Source of the DNA: an uncultured Vicinamibacterales bacterium
Lineage (GTDB): Bacteria; Acidobacteriota; Vicinamibacteria; Vicinamibacterales; UBA8438
Reading direction: 5' to 3'
Length of the DNA: 64,000 nt
Assembly (NCBI GenBank): GCA_958295905.1
Contig: OY282382.1
Location: 5,018,910-5,082,909 of the forward strand
Shown here in pieces: positions 21,676 through 32,352 of this stretch (positions within the stretch are counted from its first letter, which is position 1; every line of letters begins with the position of its first letter). The notes beneath the pieces were generated by a model, which was not told the DNA's origin, made no database searches, and saw nothing but the letters and a program-made list of their open reading frames with translations. The position numbers and the translations under genes are program-made.

Positions 21676-21922
21676 CTCCCCCGTCCCCGCTCAGCGGCGG
21701 GTCCGTCCCGCCAACGGCCCCCGGCACGGCCGACGAGTCGCCGCGCGGTCATCTCCCCCGTCCCCGCTCAGCGGCGGCGTGTCCGTCCCGCCAACGGCCC
21801 CCGGCACGGGCGGCGGCGCGGCCGACAGTCGCGCGGTCATCTCCTCCGTCCCCCGTCCCCGCTCGGCGGCGGCGTGTCCGTCCCGCCAACGGCCCCCGGC
21901 ACGGGCGGCGGCGCGGTGTCGA
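21673..21922 (-). repeat. three tandem 77-88 bp units spanning the lgt stop and CHI start
   Basis: Three units each contain GTCATCTC, CCCGTCCCCGCTC, GTCCGTCCCGCCAACGGCC and CCCCGGCACGG. Each unit carries an ATGACCGCGCG start-like sequence in minus sense (ATGs at 21840, 21752 and 21675). The first overlaps the lgt stop as ATGA, which suggests the ancestral overlap was pushed apart by duplication. Confidence 0.8.
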
Positions 21923-22892
21923 TCTCCGGGTACAGCCAGGAATGCTCCAGGCCCGGATGCCGCGCGCCGTAACGGGCCGGGACGTCCTGCGTCCAGTTGC
22001 TCGGAATCGTCAGGCAGAACGCCAGCAGGCCCGCGAAGGCGAGGCGCTGCGAGACCCGGGGCGGCGCATTCTCCCGCCGGCCCGCGGCGGGCGCGGCGCC
22101 GAGCCCCCACCCGGCACTGCCCTTCAGCCGGCCCAGCCGGCGCAGGCGCGAACGGTAGAGGGCCGCGGCCCCGACCACCGCCATGACGATGTTCAGGGTC
22201 TGGCCGGTGCCGAGGGCGAGCCGGTGGGTGGGGTACTCGCGGAAGAGATCGATGAAGAAGCGCGGGAACGCGTACCAGAACACGAAGCGGGCGGCGACCG
22301 CGCCCGGTGTCGGGTTCACCCGCCGCACGTGCAGCAGCCAAGCCATCAGCAGCAGATTCTTCGCCCCGTCGTAGAGCACCACGGGATGGCGGAAGCCCTC
22401 CGCGTCAGGGAACTCGACCGCCCACGGGACGTCGGTCACCGCGCCCACGATCTGGCCGTCGATGAAGTTGCCGATCCGCCCCATCCCCATCAGGAACGCG
22501 GCGGGAATCACCAGCGCGTCCGCCACGAGCAGGAACGGCTTGCCGTACCGGCGGGCGAACAGCGCCGCGCCCAGCACCCCGCCCAGCAGCAGCCCGTGCG
22601 TGGCCATGCCCCCGAGCCACCACGCCGGCAGCAGGTGCAGATGCCCGCGGTAGAAGGGCCATTCGTCGAACGCGATCTCCAGGGCGCGTCCGCCCACCAG
22701 CACCCCGATCGTGATGCTCAGGCTCAGGCTCCACACCTCGCGGGGCGAAAGCGCGAGCCGCCCGCCGCCGCGCCTGAGGAACAGATGCAGCTCGAGGAAC
22801 CCCAGGGCGAAGCCGAGGCCGTACCACCAGAGGTGGACGCCGCCGACGTCGAGCAGGATCGGATCGATGCGGTGGGTGTACGGACCGAGCAT
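21837..22892 (-). CDS. lgt: prolipoprotein diacylglyceryl transferase
   Basis: 351 residues, about seven membrane segments. It transfers diacylglycerol from phosphatidylglycerol to the lipobox cysteine. Signatures: 'LWWYGLGFALGF', 'ATHGLLLGGVLGA' (catalytic His region), 'MGRIGNFIDGQIVGAVTDVPWAVEFP', and 'RHPVVLYDG'. The last ~30 residues ('PPPVPGAVGGTDTPPPSGDGG') are Pro/Gly-rich low complexity encoded inside the tandem repeat and probably lie outside the functional core. It sits between pepF and the CHI gene on the same strand. Confidence 0.95.
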   Translation of the reverse strand: MLGPYTHRIDPILLDVGGVHLWWYGLGFALGFLELHLFLRRGGGRLALSPREVWSLSLSITIGVLVGGRALEIAFDEWPFYRGHLHLLPAWWLGGMATHGLLLGGVLGAALFARRYGKPFLLVADALVIPAAFLMGMGRIGNFIDGQIVGAVTDVPWAVEFPDAEGFRHPVVLYDGAKNLLLMAWLLHVRRVNPTPGAVAARFVFWYAFPRFFIDLFREYPTHRLALGTGQTLNIVMAVVGAAALYRSRLRRLGRLKGSAGWGLGAAPAAGRRENAPPRVSQRLAFAGLLAFCLTIPSNWTQDVPARYGARHPGLEHSWLYPEIDTAPPPVPGAVGGTDTPPPSGDGGRRR

Positions 22893-22896
22893 GGCC

Positions 22897-23010
22897 GTCT
22901 CTCAACGTACCACGCGCGGCGGCGGGCACGGCCGCGCTTCGTTAACAACGCCCTGCCGGCCAACGTTGCAGTGCAGGGTCTCTCAACGTACCACGCGCGG
23001 CGGCGGCACG
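22897..23010 (-). repeat. 81-bp tandem duplication at the pepF/lgt junction
   Basis: GTCTCTCAACGTACCACGCG plus GCGGCGG(G)CACGGC occurs at 22897-22930 and 22978-23010. The unit includes the pepF stop codon and leads directly into the lgt leader, so the ancestral gap between the two genes was probably about 10 bp. Confidence 0.8.
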
Positions 23011-24986
23011 GCTCCGCCCCACATCCCGCACGGTCGACAACCTGACGAGAACTGCCGGACGGTTGCGCGGCCGCGTGAATTCGGTGCGGGAGACGGGACA
23101 ACGCGATGGGACATGGCCCCGAGCCACGCCTCCGATCGCGCCGGCGGTCCGGGCGGCGCCACGTCGGCGATGGATGCGCCGCCGCGGGTAATCCGAACCG
23201 TCTGGCCGGTGGCGCGCAGGCGCTGCAAGGGCGCATGCGCCGCCAAGTCGATGCCGTACTCGCCGAGCAGTTCGCAGGCGTAGCGCGAGCCGCCCGCGGA
23301 CAGCACCGCGAGATAGTCGTCGCGGACCCGCGCGTCGCCGGCGAGGAACCGCTCGGCGAACAGGGCGGCGGCGGCGATGGACGTCGCGTACTGGAAGACG
23401 TAGAAGTTGCCGTAGAAGTGGGGGATGAACGCCCACTCGACGGCATAGGCGGGGTCGATGGCCATCACCCCGTCGTCGGCGCCGTGGTAGCGCCGCAGCA
23501 GCGCCCCGTAGAGGCCGGTCATCTTCTCGCCGGACAGGGCCTCGCCCGCCTCGACCCGCTCGTGGATCGCGAGCTCGAACTCGGCGAACATCACCTGCCG
23601 GAAGAACGTGCCCCGGATGCCCTCGAGCGCCGCCCCCAGATAGAACAGGCGCTCGCCGTCCCCGATGTCCCCGCCCAGCAGGTGCTCCTGCAGCAACAGC
23701 TCGTTGGTGATCGACGCGATCTCGGCGATGAACGTCGGATAGCCGCACGTCTCGTAGGGCTGCCGCTCGTTGGCGAGCCGCGTGTGGATGGCGTGCCCCC
23801 ACTCGTGGGTGAAGGTGGAGAGATCGGTGAACCGGCCGTTGTGGTTCAGCAGCAGGTACGGATGCACGTCGTACACGTCACCGAACATGTACGCGCCCGG
23901 CGCCTTCCCGGTCTGCGGATACACGTGCATCCAGCGGCCCTCGAGCCCTTCGCGCAGCAGGTCCTGGTAGTGGGGGCCGAGGGGCGCGGTCGAGGCCAGG
24001 GTGAGGGCCGCCGACTCGTCGATGCCGAACACCCGGTCCGACGCGGCCAGCGGCGGGTAGATGTCGTAATAGTGCAGGTCTTCGAGGCCCAGCATCCGCT
24101 GCCGGAGCCGGAAGTAGCGGTGCAGCGACGGCAGGTGGCGGCCGGCCGCGGCGAGCAGGGTGCGGTAGACCGCGGCGGGGATGTTCGGGCCGGCCAGGGC
24201 CGCGTCGAGGGCGCTGCCGTAGCGGCGCGCCCGGGCCTGGAAGACGTGGGCCTTGACCTGCGTGTCGAGCACCTGCCCGAGGGTCGCCTCGCAGGTCTTC
24301 CAGGCGGCCCAGAACTGGTCGAACACGAGCTTGCGGTCGCCGCGGCGCCGCGACGCCCGGTGCAGGGTGTAGGCGGCCTGGTCGAGGGTCACGGTCTCGC
24401 CGGTGGACAGGGTCACGGTGGGGAACGCCATGTCCGAGCTGGTCAGCATGGCGTAGATCCGCTCGGGGCCCTGCACCACGGGACCGGTCGCGGCGATGAC
24501 CTGCTCGGACTCGTCCGACAGCGTGTGGGGCGCGCGCCGCAGGGTGTCGCGCAGGTTGAACGCGTGCCGCGCCAGACCCGGCTCTTCGGCGATGAACCGC
24601 TCGATCGTCTCCGCGCCGACCCGCAGCAGCTCGGGTGAGAGGAACGCGACGGTCTCGCCGAACCGGGACCGGAGGGCGGCGGCGAGTCCGCGGCGCTCCT
24701 GGGCGGCCGCGGCCCGGCGGTCCTCGTCGGCCTTCAGGAACGCGAACACGAACAGCCGGGAGAGCGCCTTCTCGGTGGCCGAGACGGCGTCGAGGGCGTC
24801 GCGCAGCGTCGCCGCGCTCTCGCCGAGACGGCCCTGGTAGCCGGCGAGCGCCGCGACCTGTTCATCAAGGTGGGTCCGGGCCGCGTTCCAGGCATCGACG
24901 CTCGGGTAGATCTCGCCGAGGTCCCACTCGATCTGCTGCGGCGGAGGAGTCGGCTCGACGGTCGGGGCGGTGGCGGTGGTCGTCAT
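22983..24986 (-). CDS. pepF: oligoendopeptidase F (M3 family)
   Basis: 667 residues, cytoplasmic zinc metallopeptidase cleaving short peptides. The zinc site 'HEWGHAIH' lies near residue 392, with the third ligand in 'EIASITNE' downstream. 'LSRLFVFAFLKADEDRR' and the long helical N-terminal half match M3B oligoendopeptidases. After 'CELLGEYGIDL' the protein normally ends soon; here about 70 extra residues run on into a Pro/Arg-rich tail ending inside the junction repeat. It starts the pepF-lgt-CHI operon. Confidence 0.93.
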   Translation of the reverse strand: MTTTATAPTVEPTPPPQQIEWDLGEIYPSVDAWNAARTHLDEQVAALAGYQGRLGESAATLRDALDAVSATEKALSRLFVFAFLKADEDRRAAAAQERRGLAAALRSRFGETVAFLSPELLRVGAETIERFIAEEPGLARHAFNLRDTLRRAPHTLSDESEQVIAATGPVVQGPERIYAMLTSSDMAFPTVTLSTGETVTLDQAAYTLHRASRRRGDRKLVFDQFWAAWKTCEATLGQVLDTQVKAHVFQARARRYGSALDAALAGPNIPAAVYRTLLAAAGRHLPSLHRYFRLRQRMLGLEDLHYYDIYPPLAASDRVFGIDESAALTLASTAPLGPHYQDLLREGLEGRWMHVYPQTGKAPGAYMFGDVYDVHPYLLLNHNGRFTDLSTFTHEWGHAIHTRLANERQPYETCGYPTFIAEIASITNELLLQEHLLGGDIGDGERLFYLGAALEGIRGTFFRQVMFAEFELAIHERVEAGEALSGEKMTGLYGALLRRYHGADDGVMAIDPAYAVEWAFIPHFYGNFYVFQYATSIAAAALFAERFLAGDARVRDDYLAVLSAGGSRYACELLGEYGIDLAAHAPLQRLRATGQTVRITRGGASIADVAPPGPPARSEAWLGAMSHRVVPSPAPNSRGRATVRQFSSGCRPCGMWGGAVPPPRVVR

Positions 24987-25023
24987 CGTTCGAGGTTCAT
25001 GCGGTTCACGGTCGGATCGGGGC

Positions 25024-25114
25024 GGGCACGGCCCGTGCGCCCGCGGGCATGCCCGAAGCCGATCGACGTCGAGGTCGGCGCGACGGGCACGGCCCGTGCG
25101 CCCGCGGGCATGCC
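25024..25114. repeat. 30-bp direct repeat with hairpin upstream of pepF
   Basis: A unit starting GGGCACGGCCCGTGCGCCCG occurs at 25024-25053 and 25085-25114 (period 61 bp). Each contains a GCACG/CGTGC stem and is in the 5' region of pepF. Confidence 0.7.
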
Positions 25115-25214
25115 TTCCGAAGTCGACGCCCGCCGGCGGGCTGTGCGCCGGCGGGCTCGGACTCCGGTCGCCGGGGCCGCGGGGGGGCCGTTCGGCAAAC
25201 CGCCCCGAGGGCGG

Positions 25215-25529
25215 TCACGGGTCTGCCGTTGCGGCTCGCAGGAGTATCCAGACCACGGCGAAGGTGATCAGCGCCAAGAACGACAAGAGCAGCACACCGT
25301 CGAAGAAAAAGGCGAAGAGAGCGGTGCGGTCGGTAATGGGCAGCCGGTCCGGCTTGAGGACGTAGCCCACGAACAACCTTGCAGCCGCCGCGACGAAAAC
25401 GCCGCCAGAGAACCAGCTCAGGGCCACCGGCGGGGCTTGTTGCTGGGTATTGGCGCGGAGTTGCCAAGACAACAGTGAGAACACCAGGAATGAGAGGGTC
25501 GCAAGCGAATACGGCCCGCCTTCAGGCAA
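25215..25529 (-). CDS. small three-helix membrane protein, unknown
   Basis: 104 residues with about three hydrophobic segments ('LATLSFLVFSLLSWQL', 'WFSGGVFVAAAARLFVGYVL', 'LFAFFFDGVLLLSFLALITFAVVWILL'). The TTG start at 25529 is chosen because GGAGG lies 6 nt before it. The start overlaps the end of the upstream PLD-like gene by 8 bp, so the two are translationally coupled. No family is recognised. It is the only evident partner of the PLD-like protein. Confidence 0.65.
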   Translation of the reverse strand: MPEGGPYSLATLSFLVFSLLSWQLRANTQQQAPPVALSWFSGGVFVAAAARLFVGYVLKPDRLPITDRTALFAFFFDGVLLLSFLALITFAVVWILLRAATADP

Positions 25530-26076
25530 CCGCGGCCTCCATGTCGGTAAATCGGGCCTTCATCGCGCGGACGTGGTGTCCCAGGGCGGCATCGCGAATG
25601 GCCGCCGGGACCCGCGAGCAGTCGTAGAGTCGATACCGCCTCTCGGCGGCCCCGATCGGGTGCGACGACACATAGCCCTTCCGGCCGTCGTCGATGATCT
25701 TGAAGTGGATATCACGCCGGGGCTGCACCCCTCTCTTCAGGACAACTTGGGGGTGGCCATCCAGCCTGCGGGTGAAAACCGTGTCGTCGTTCGAGAAAAA
25801 CAGGCACGCTATTCGCAGGCGGGGATTGGCCTTCAGGCAATCGAGGGCCTGAGTGGCGACATCCTCCCGGTCGTAGATCGAATCGGTCATGCTGTTCCCG
25901 TCGTCGCAGATCAACATCGTTCGCTCCGCATCCTTCAGGAGCTCGACGAAAGTCTCAGCCGCGAAGCGGCTGTCGTTCATGCCGGCCTGCAGACCGAGCC
26001 TAAGGAGTCCGGCTGTTCTGTAGACGTAATACAGAAGCGGAATGACGGTTGCGGTGATCGCGAGCCAAACGGCCAT
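25522..26076 (-). CDS. membrane-anchored phospholipase D-like (HKD-type) protein, unknown role
   Basis: 184 residues. An N-terminal anchor ('MAVWLAITATVIPLLYYVYRTAGLL') is followed by a single PLD-like half-domain: 'AERTMLICDDGNSM', 'RLRIACLFFSNDD', then 'IHFKIIDDGRKGYVSSHPIG'. This resembles HxKx4D-G-x-GS, but the Asp sits at +5/+6 from the His where +7 is canonical, so activity is uncertain. One HKD half would need a dimer, as in Nuc-type nucleases. The ATG at 26076 has GGGAGG at good spacing; an ATG at 26082 is too close to it. Operonic with the membrane protein at 25215-25529. Confidence 0.65.
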   Translation of the reverse strand: MAVWLAITATVIPLLYYVYRTAGLLRLGLQAGMNDSRFAAETFVELLKDAERTMLICDDGNSMTDSIYDREDVATQALDCLKANPRLRIACLFFSNDDTVFTRRLDGHPQVVLKRGVQPRRDIHFKIIDDGRKGYVSSHPIGAAERRYRLYDCSRVPAAIRDAALGHHVRAMKARFTDMEAAVA

Positions 26077-26361
26077 GGTCATCCTCCCAGGTACGCCCGG
26101 ACACACAGAGCGGTGCGTCAGCCATGCGACCGCCCTCAGTGCCTCGTCTCGGGGTGGAGCTCAACCGCGCAAGGGGGACTGGGAGACACCCCCCCTTGAT
26201 CGTAGGTGGGAACGATGGACCACACAAGCCCCAGGGATTGACGCCAGCCGCCCTTCGCCGGACTTGCGGGCGGCGCAGGACCGCGTCAGACGAGGTGCGA
26301 ATCGTCGGTCAGGTTGGTTGAAACCGAGACACAACCCGCGCGGACCAGTACCGGCGATTGG

Positions 26362-29034
<2,673 letters not shown>

Positions 29035-29259
29035 GAGCTTCTTCTTCGGGATGGTCCAGTGGGTCTTCAGAAACGTTCAGCGGGGCGTCGAGACCATCGA
29101 CGCACGCCGAGCAACCTTCCTATTTTCGTCCACGGTCTCGATGCCGCGCAACCCGGCCGGCGGGCCGGTAGTGTGCTACAGGTTGACTCCTGCCGAAATC
29201 AGAATCGGGGCCGCCGTGGGGTATAGTCGGTTTCAGGCCATCCCGGCCCCTTGGGGGAC

Positions 29260-29946
29260 ATGCCGTCGGTGATCTACTGCGTGATCGGAGACAGGCTGGG
29301 ACCACTCGTCGAGAAGACGTTCTCGGAGGACAACCGGATCGCCGTCGGCGAGGGTGAGTGGCTGGTGAGCGCGGACTCACCGACCAGCAGGCGCGTCTGG
29401 GAGCGCCTCCTCAGCCACCACAGCGGCGCAGAGGGCACACCCCCGCCGCGCGGCATCGTGCTCTCCGTCTACGGCTACTATGGCGCCCACCAGACGACGA
29501 TCTGGGAGTGGCTCGCGGCGAAGCGCGGGATGATGACTTCCTCTTCTGAACCGCGCACGCACGGGACTCCGGTCGACGGCGCACCGAACACGGACGTGAC
29601 ACCGCCGCCCGGCCTGCAGGCGGGCCAGCATAGCTGGGTGCTGCAGACCGTCACGGATCTGCAGAAGACGGTGGGGAAGCTGACAGGAACCGTCGAGGGC
29701 CTGACTGGCACCGTCGCGGAACAGTCACGGAGAATCGACGCGCTGGGCGGGAAGATCGACGGCTGCCGCAACGACCTGACCAGGGTCCTCGCCAGCGTTC
29801 GGACGGCGTACCGCATTCTCGCCGTAGTCATCAGCGTCTTCGGCGCACTGATCGCGTTCGCGCTATACAGATTGCCGGCGATCGTCGAGGGGCTGCCGGC
29901 GATCATCGAGGCCCTCCGCGCCGGAGGACCGGGAGGCGGCTCATGA
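29260..29946 (+). CDS. unknown protein: small alpha/beta domain, coiled coil, C-terminal membrane helix
   Basis: 228 residues, no family recognised. Residues 1-85 look like a compact alpha/beta domain ('VIYCVIGDRLGPLVEKTFS', 'GEWLVSADSPTSRRVWERL', 'GIVLSVYGYYGAHQTTIWEWLAAKRG') whose strand order loosely recalls SinR/Cas2-like ferredoxin folds. This is a weak resemblance only. A Pro/Thr linker, a coiled coil with repeated 'LTGTV' units, and one membrane segment ('ILAVVISVFGALIAFALY') follow. A TATAGT hexamer at 29222-29227 gives a plausible promoter. The stop codon overlaps the end of a minus-strand ORF within TCATGA. Confidence 0.65.
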   Translation: MPSVIYCVIGDRLGPLVEKTFSEDNRIAVGEGEWLVSADSPTSRRVWERLLSHHSGAEGTPPPRGIVLSVYGYYGAHQTTIWEWLAAKRGMMTSSSEPRTHGTPVDGAPNTDVTPPPGLQAGQHSWVLQTVTDLQKTVGKLTGTVEGLTGTVAEQSRRIDALGGKIDGCRNDLTRVLASVRTAYRILAVVISVFGALIAFALYRLPAIVEGLPAIIEALRAGGPGGGS

Positions 29947-30189
29947 AGTAGACCCGGCGTCGTACCGCAGAAGCGGCCGGGGCCCGACTGGTTGATGAAC
30001 GGGCACCGGCCCAGGCAACACCATCGAGACCTCCGAAATAGCGCCGCCAAGAGACCGCGCCTCCCATGTGGCGTTCCGCCTCGAAGTAGATGGGGCGGCG
30101 GGGTGGACGGCGACCTCGTCGGGGCGTGGCTCGGCGGTGGCGGTCGGGGCGCAGCCGGCGGCGAGCAGCAGCACGAAGGCTCTCTTCAT
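29941..30189 (-). CDS. possible small lipoprotein-like ORF
   Basis: 82 residues starting 'MKRAFVLLLAAGCAPT', a short secretion signal with an approximate lipobox. GGGGTGG lies upstream. The remainder has no recognisable domain and is arginine- and proline-rich, so the ORF may be spurious. It lies downstream of amrA on the same strand and ends convergently with the 29260 gene. Confidence 0.3.
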   Translation of the reverse strand: MKRAFVLLLAAGCAPTATAEPRPDEVAVHPAAPSTSRRNATWEARSLGGAISEVSMVLPGPVPVHQPVGPRPLLRYDAGSTS

Positions 30190-30277
30190 GATGATCCATC
30201 CACCCCGTAAATGCGCGATGGGTGTGAGGAGGGACCGGATCACGCTCGGTCGTCCCACTCAGGCGTGGCGACCGGCT

Positions 30278-30844
30278 TCAGCCCGCTGAAGTCGCCCCCT
30301 CGAACGACGGCGCCTCCCCGAACACCTGCGCCTCGAACGTGTGGACGGCGGCGCCGGTCTGCCAAGCGTCGGCCGGCAGCCCGGCCTTGATGCAGGTCTG
30401 CGAGAGAAAGGTGTCGCGGTCCCAGCCCCACTCCTCCGCGACCTGCGGCAGCAGGAGCGCGCAGTGCGACCCCTGCTCGACCATCACCCCGTGCCGCCCC
30501 ACCACCGTCTCGGCCGGATCGGCCATCCGCCGGAACGGCGTGAGCACGGAGATCTCGATGCGAACCGCCGGCAGCTCGGAGGGCGGCAGCGGCGGAAACC
30601 GTGGATCGCGGGTCGCGGCGTCGCCCGCGCAATGCGCCACCACTTCGTGGAGAGGCTCGCCGCCCTCGACCGAGCCGATGCACCCCCGCAAGCGGTCGCC
30701 GAGCCGGAGGGTGACGAACGCGGCGGCCGGCTCGCCGAGGGCGCCGGGGGACGTCGGCGGCTCGATCCGGCGGTCGTCGAGCCGGGCCGCGATGGCGCGA
30801 CGCGCGTGGCGCAGCAACCGCTGCTGGTCGTTCGGCGTGAGCAT
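30278..30844 (-). CDS. amrA: AmmeMemoRadiSam system protein A (AMMECR1 domain)
   Basis: 188 residues of the AMMECR1 fold, with the hallmark 'LRGCIGS' followed by 'DPRFPPL' and 'IEISVLTP'. 'GHGVMVEQG'-like 'GRHGVMVEQGSHCALLLPQVAEEWGWD' is also typical. Function is unsettled; AMMECR1 and MEMO proteins are encoded together with a radical SAM protein in many prokaryotes. Its ATG shares one base with the amrB stop (TGATG), so translation is coupled. The radical SAM member is not in this window. Confidence 0.9.
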   Translation of the reverse strand: MLTPNDQQRLLRHARRAIAARLDDRRIEPPTSPGALGEPAAAFVTLRLGDRLRGCIGSVEGGEPLHEVVAHCAGDAATRDPRFPPLPPSELPAVRIEISVLTPFRRMADPAETVVGRHGVMVEQGSHCALLLPQVAEEWGWDRDTFLSQTCIKAGLPADAWQTGAAVHTFEAQVFGEAPSFEGATSAG

Positions 30845-31740
30845 CAGCTACTGCCGGGCGGTCCGCCCGGGGAGGGCGCGCCGCCGTCGCCGCCCCGCTC
30901 GAACGCCGCCGCCAAGTAGCCGACCACGGCGGACTTGTCTCCCGACACGTCGCCCGAGTCGGCGCGGCGCAGCACCCGGGCCCGGTCGGCCCCGAGCCGG
31001 GCCGCGGCCAGCATGACGGCGATGGCCGCGCCCCCCCCGCAGGCCACGTACCGGCCACGGTGGTTGAGCGGATAGCGTTCGTACTCGGCCAGCAGCCCGC
31101 CGGCGTCGAAACGGTCGACGTGGTCGACGACCACTTGGTCGAGAGCGGCGGCGCGGTCGGCGGGGAAGTAGTGCGAGAGGTCGGTGCTGGCCACCAGCAG
31201 CGGGGTTCGCCCCGCGCACGCCTCGACGAGGGCGCCGGCCAGGGCTTCGATGGCCGGGCGTTCCTGATAACCGAGGAGCAGCGGCACGATCGGCACGCCG
31301 GGCAGCACCGCCTGCAGGAACGGAAGCTGCATTTCGAGCGCGTGCTCGCGGTCGTGGGCGGCGGGGTGGGTGCCGACAACCGGCGAGGCGAGCAACCGGT
31401 CGGCCACGGCGGCGTCGACCGCCACCCGCCCCAGCGGTGTCTCGAACGCCCCGGCCGGCCACACCGCCACCCCCTCGAAGCCGTGGTAGTGGGACGGCCC
31501 GACCAGCAGGGCGACGTCGTAGGGACGGCCCGCGACGACGCCGTAGGCGTACGCGGCGACCGGCCCCGAGTACACCAGTCCGGCGTGCGGCGCGATGAGG
31601 GCGACGACGTCGCCGGCCGGGGGGGCCCCGGCACCGGCGAGGTGGGCGTCCACCTCGGCGCGCAGCGGCGCGGCGGCGCCCGGATACCAAGTTCCCGCCA
31701 CCGCGGCCGGCCGGATCGGATCGGACGACTGGGAACGCAT
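30844..31740 (-). CDS. amrB: AmmeMemoRadiSam system protein B (MEMO family)
   Basis: 298 residues of the MEMO fold, related to class III extradiol dioxygenases. Signatures in order: 'RPAAVAGTWYPG', 'LIAPHAGLVYSGPVAAYAYG', 'LLVGPSHYHGFEGVAVWPAG', 'REHALEMQLPFLQ', 'ASTDLSHYFP', and 'CGGGAAIAVML'. The conserved histidines that bind metal in MEMO relatives are present. The ATG at 31740 directly precedes the invariant opening; longer in-frame upstream sequence lacks homology. Second gene of a three-gene minus-strand operon. Confidence 0.92.
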   Translation of the reverse strand: MRSQSSDPIRPAAVAGTWYPGAAAPLRAEVDAHLAGAGAPPAGDVVALIAPHAGLVYSGPVAAYAYGVVAGRPYDVALLVGPSHYHGFEGVAVWPAGAFETPLGRVAVDAAVADRLLASPVVGTHPAAHDREHALEMQLPFLQAVLPGVPIVPLLLGYQERPAIEALAGALVEACAGRTPLLVASTDLSHYFPADRAAALDQVVVDHVDRFDAGGLLAEYERYPLNHRGRYVACGGGAAIAVMLAAARLGADRARVLRRADSGDVSGDKSAVVGYLAAAFERGGDGGAPSPGGPPGSS

Positions 31741-31766
31741 CGAAACAGTGGCGACCTGCGCTGCGG

Positions 31767-32039
31767 TCACGGTACGGGAACGTCGGGCGGCGGCACTCCC
31801 CCGTCCGGTTCGTGAAGCTGGCGGCTCGCGTCGGCGGAATCCCGCGGCGGGACCCCGAAACCGAGCGACAAAGCGATACGCACCCCCATGTAGACGAACA
31901 GGGTGAGGATGGCGGGGGCCCCCATGACGAGCCAGAACGGGTCGAGGGTGAGCCCCACGAAGAGCGACATCGCGCCGAGAATCAGCATGATGCCCACCAT
32001 CCACGGCGGGTGCTTGAACAGCGGTCGCTCGTCGCTCAT
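31767..32039 (-). CDS. small two-helix membrane protein upstream of amrB-amrA
   Basis: 90 residues: 'MSDERPLFKHPPWMVGIMLILGAMSLFVGLTL', then 'FWLVMGAPAILTLFVYMGVRIALSLGFG', then a Pro-rich hydrophilic tail. No family recognised. It ends 26 bp before the amrB start, so it is probably the first gene of the amr operon. The ATG at 32039 places the first membrane segment close to the N-terminus. Confidence 0.6.
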   Translation of the reverse strand: MSDERPLFKHPPWMVGIMLILGAMSLFVGLTLDPFWLVMGAPAILTLFVYMGVRIALSLGFGVPPRDSADASRQLHEPDGGVPPPDVPVP

Positions 32040-32040
32040 C

Positions 32041-32352
32041 GCGCCGTCCGATTGTCGCACACCCTGACGGCCCGCGGGCGCCCCCGCCTGTGCAGCCACA
32101 CGAGCGCCGGCCGCTCGGCCAGTACTCGTGCTGTTCTCGGATCCGGCGGGGGTTCCGTGTCTGGTGGCTCAGCCGGTTCTCGGCGTCGCTTGGCCGTCCC
32201 ATCCACGGCACGTCGACGGCCAAGGGCGCAAGCTCCCCCGCGACGCTCGGCGTGGCGAGCACCTGCCGGCCCGGCAGCTCCTGCCAAGCGGCGTGGAGCT
32301 TGCGTTGCGTCGGCCGCATCAGCTCGAGCTCGCTCGTGTCGACCAGGATCAT
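32041..32352 (-). pseudogene. PIN-domain toxin remnant
   Basis: The frame starts 'MILVDTSELELMRP', the opening of a PIN ribonuclease domain with its first acidic residue, and continues to 'IREQHEYW'. It then breaks: the plausible continuation ('RPALVWLHRRGRPRAVRVCDNRTAR') is in another frame, and the C-terminal acidic motifs are missing. The start overlaps the upstream antitoxin-like stop by ATGA, the usual toxin-antitoxin arrangement. Probably inactive. Confidence 0.6.
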
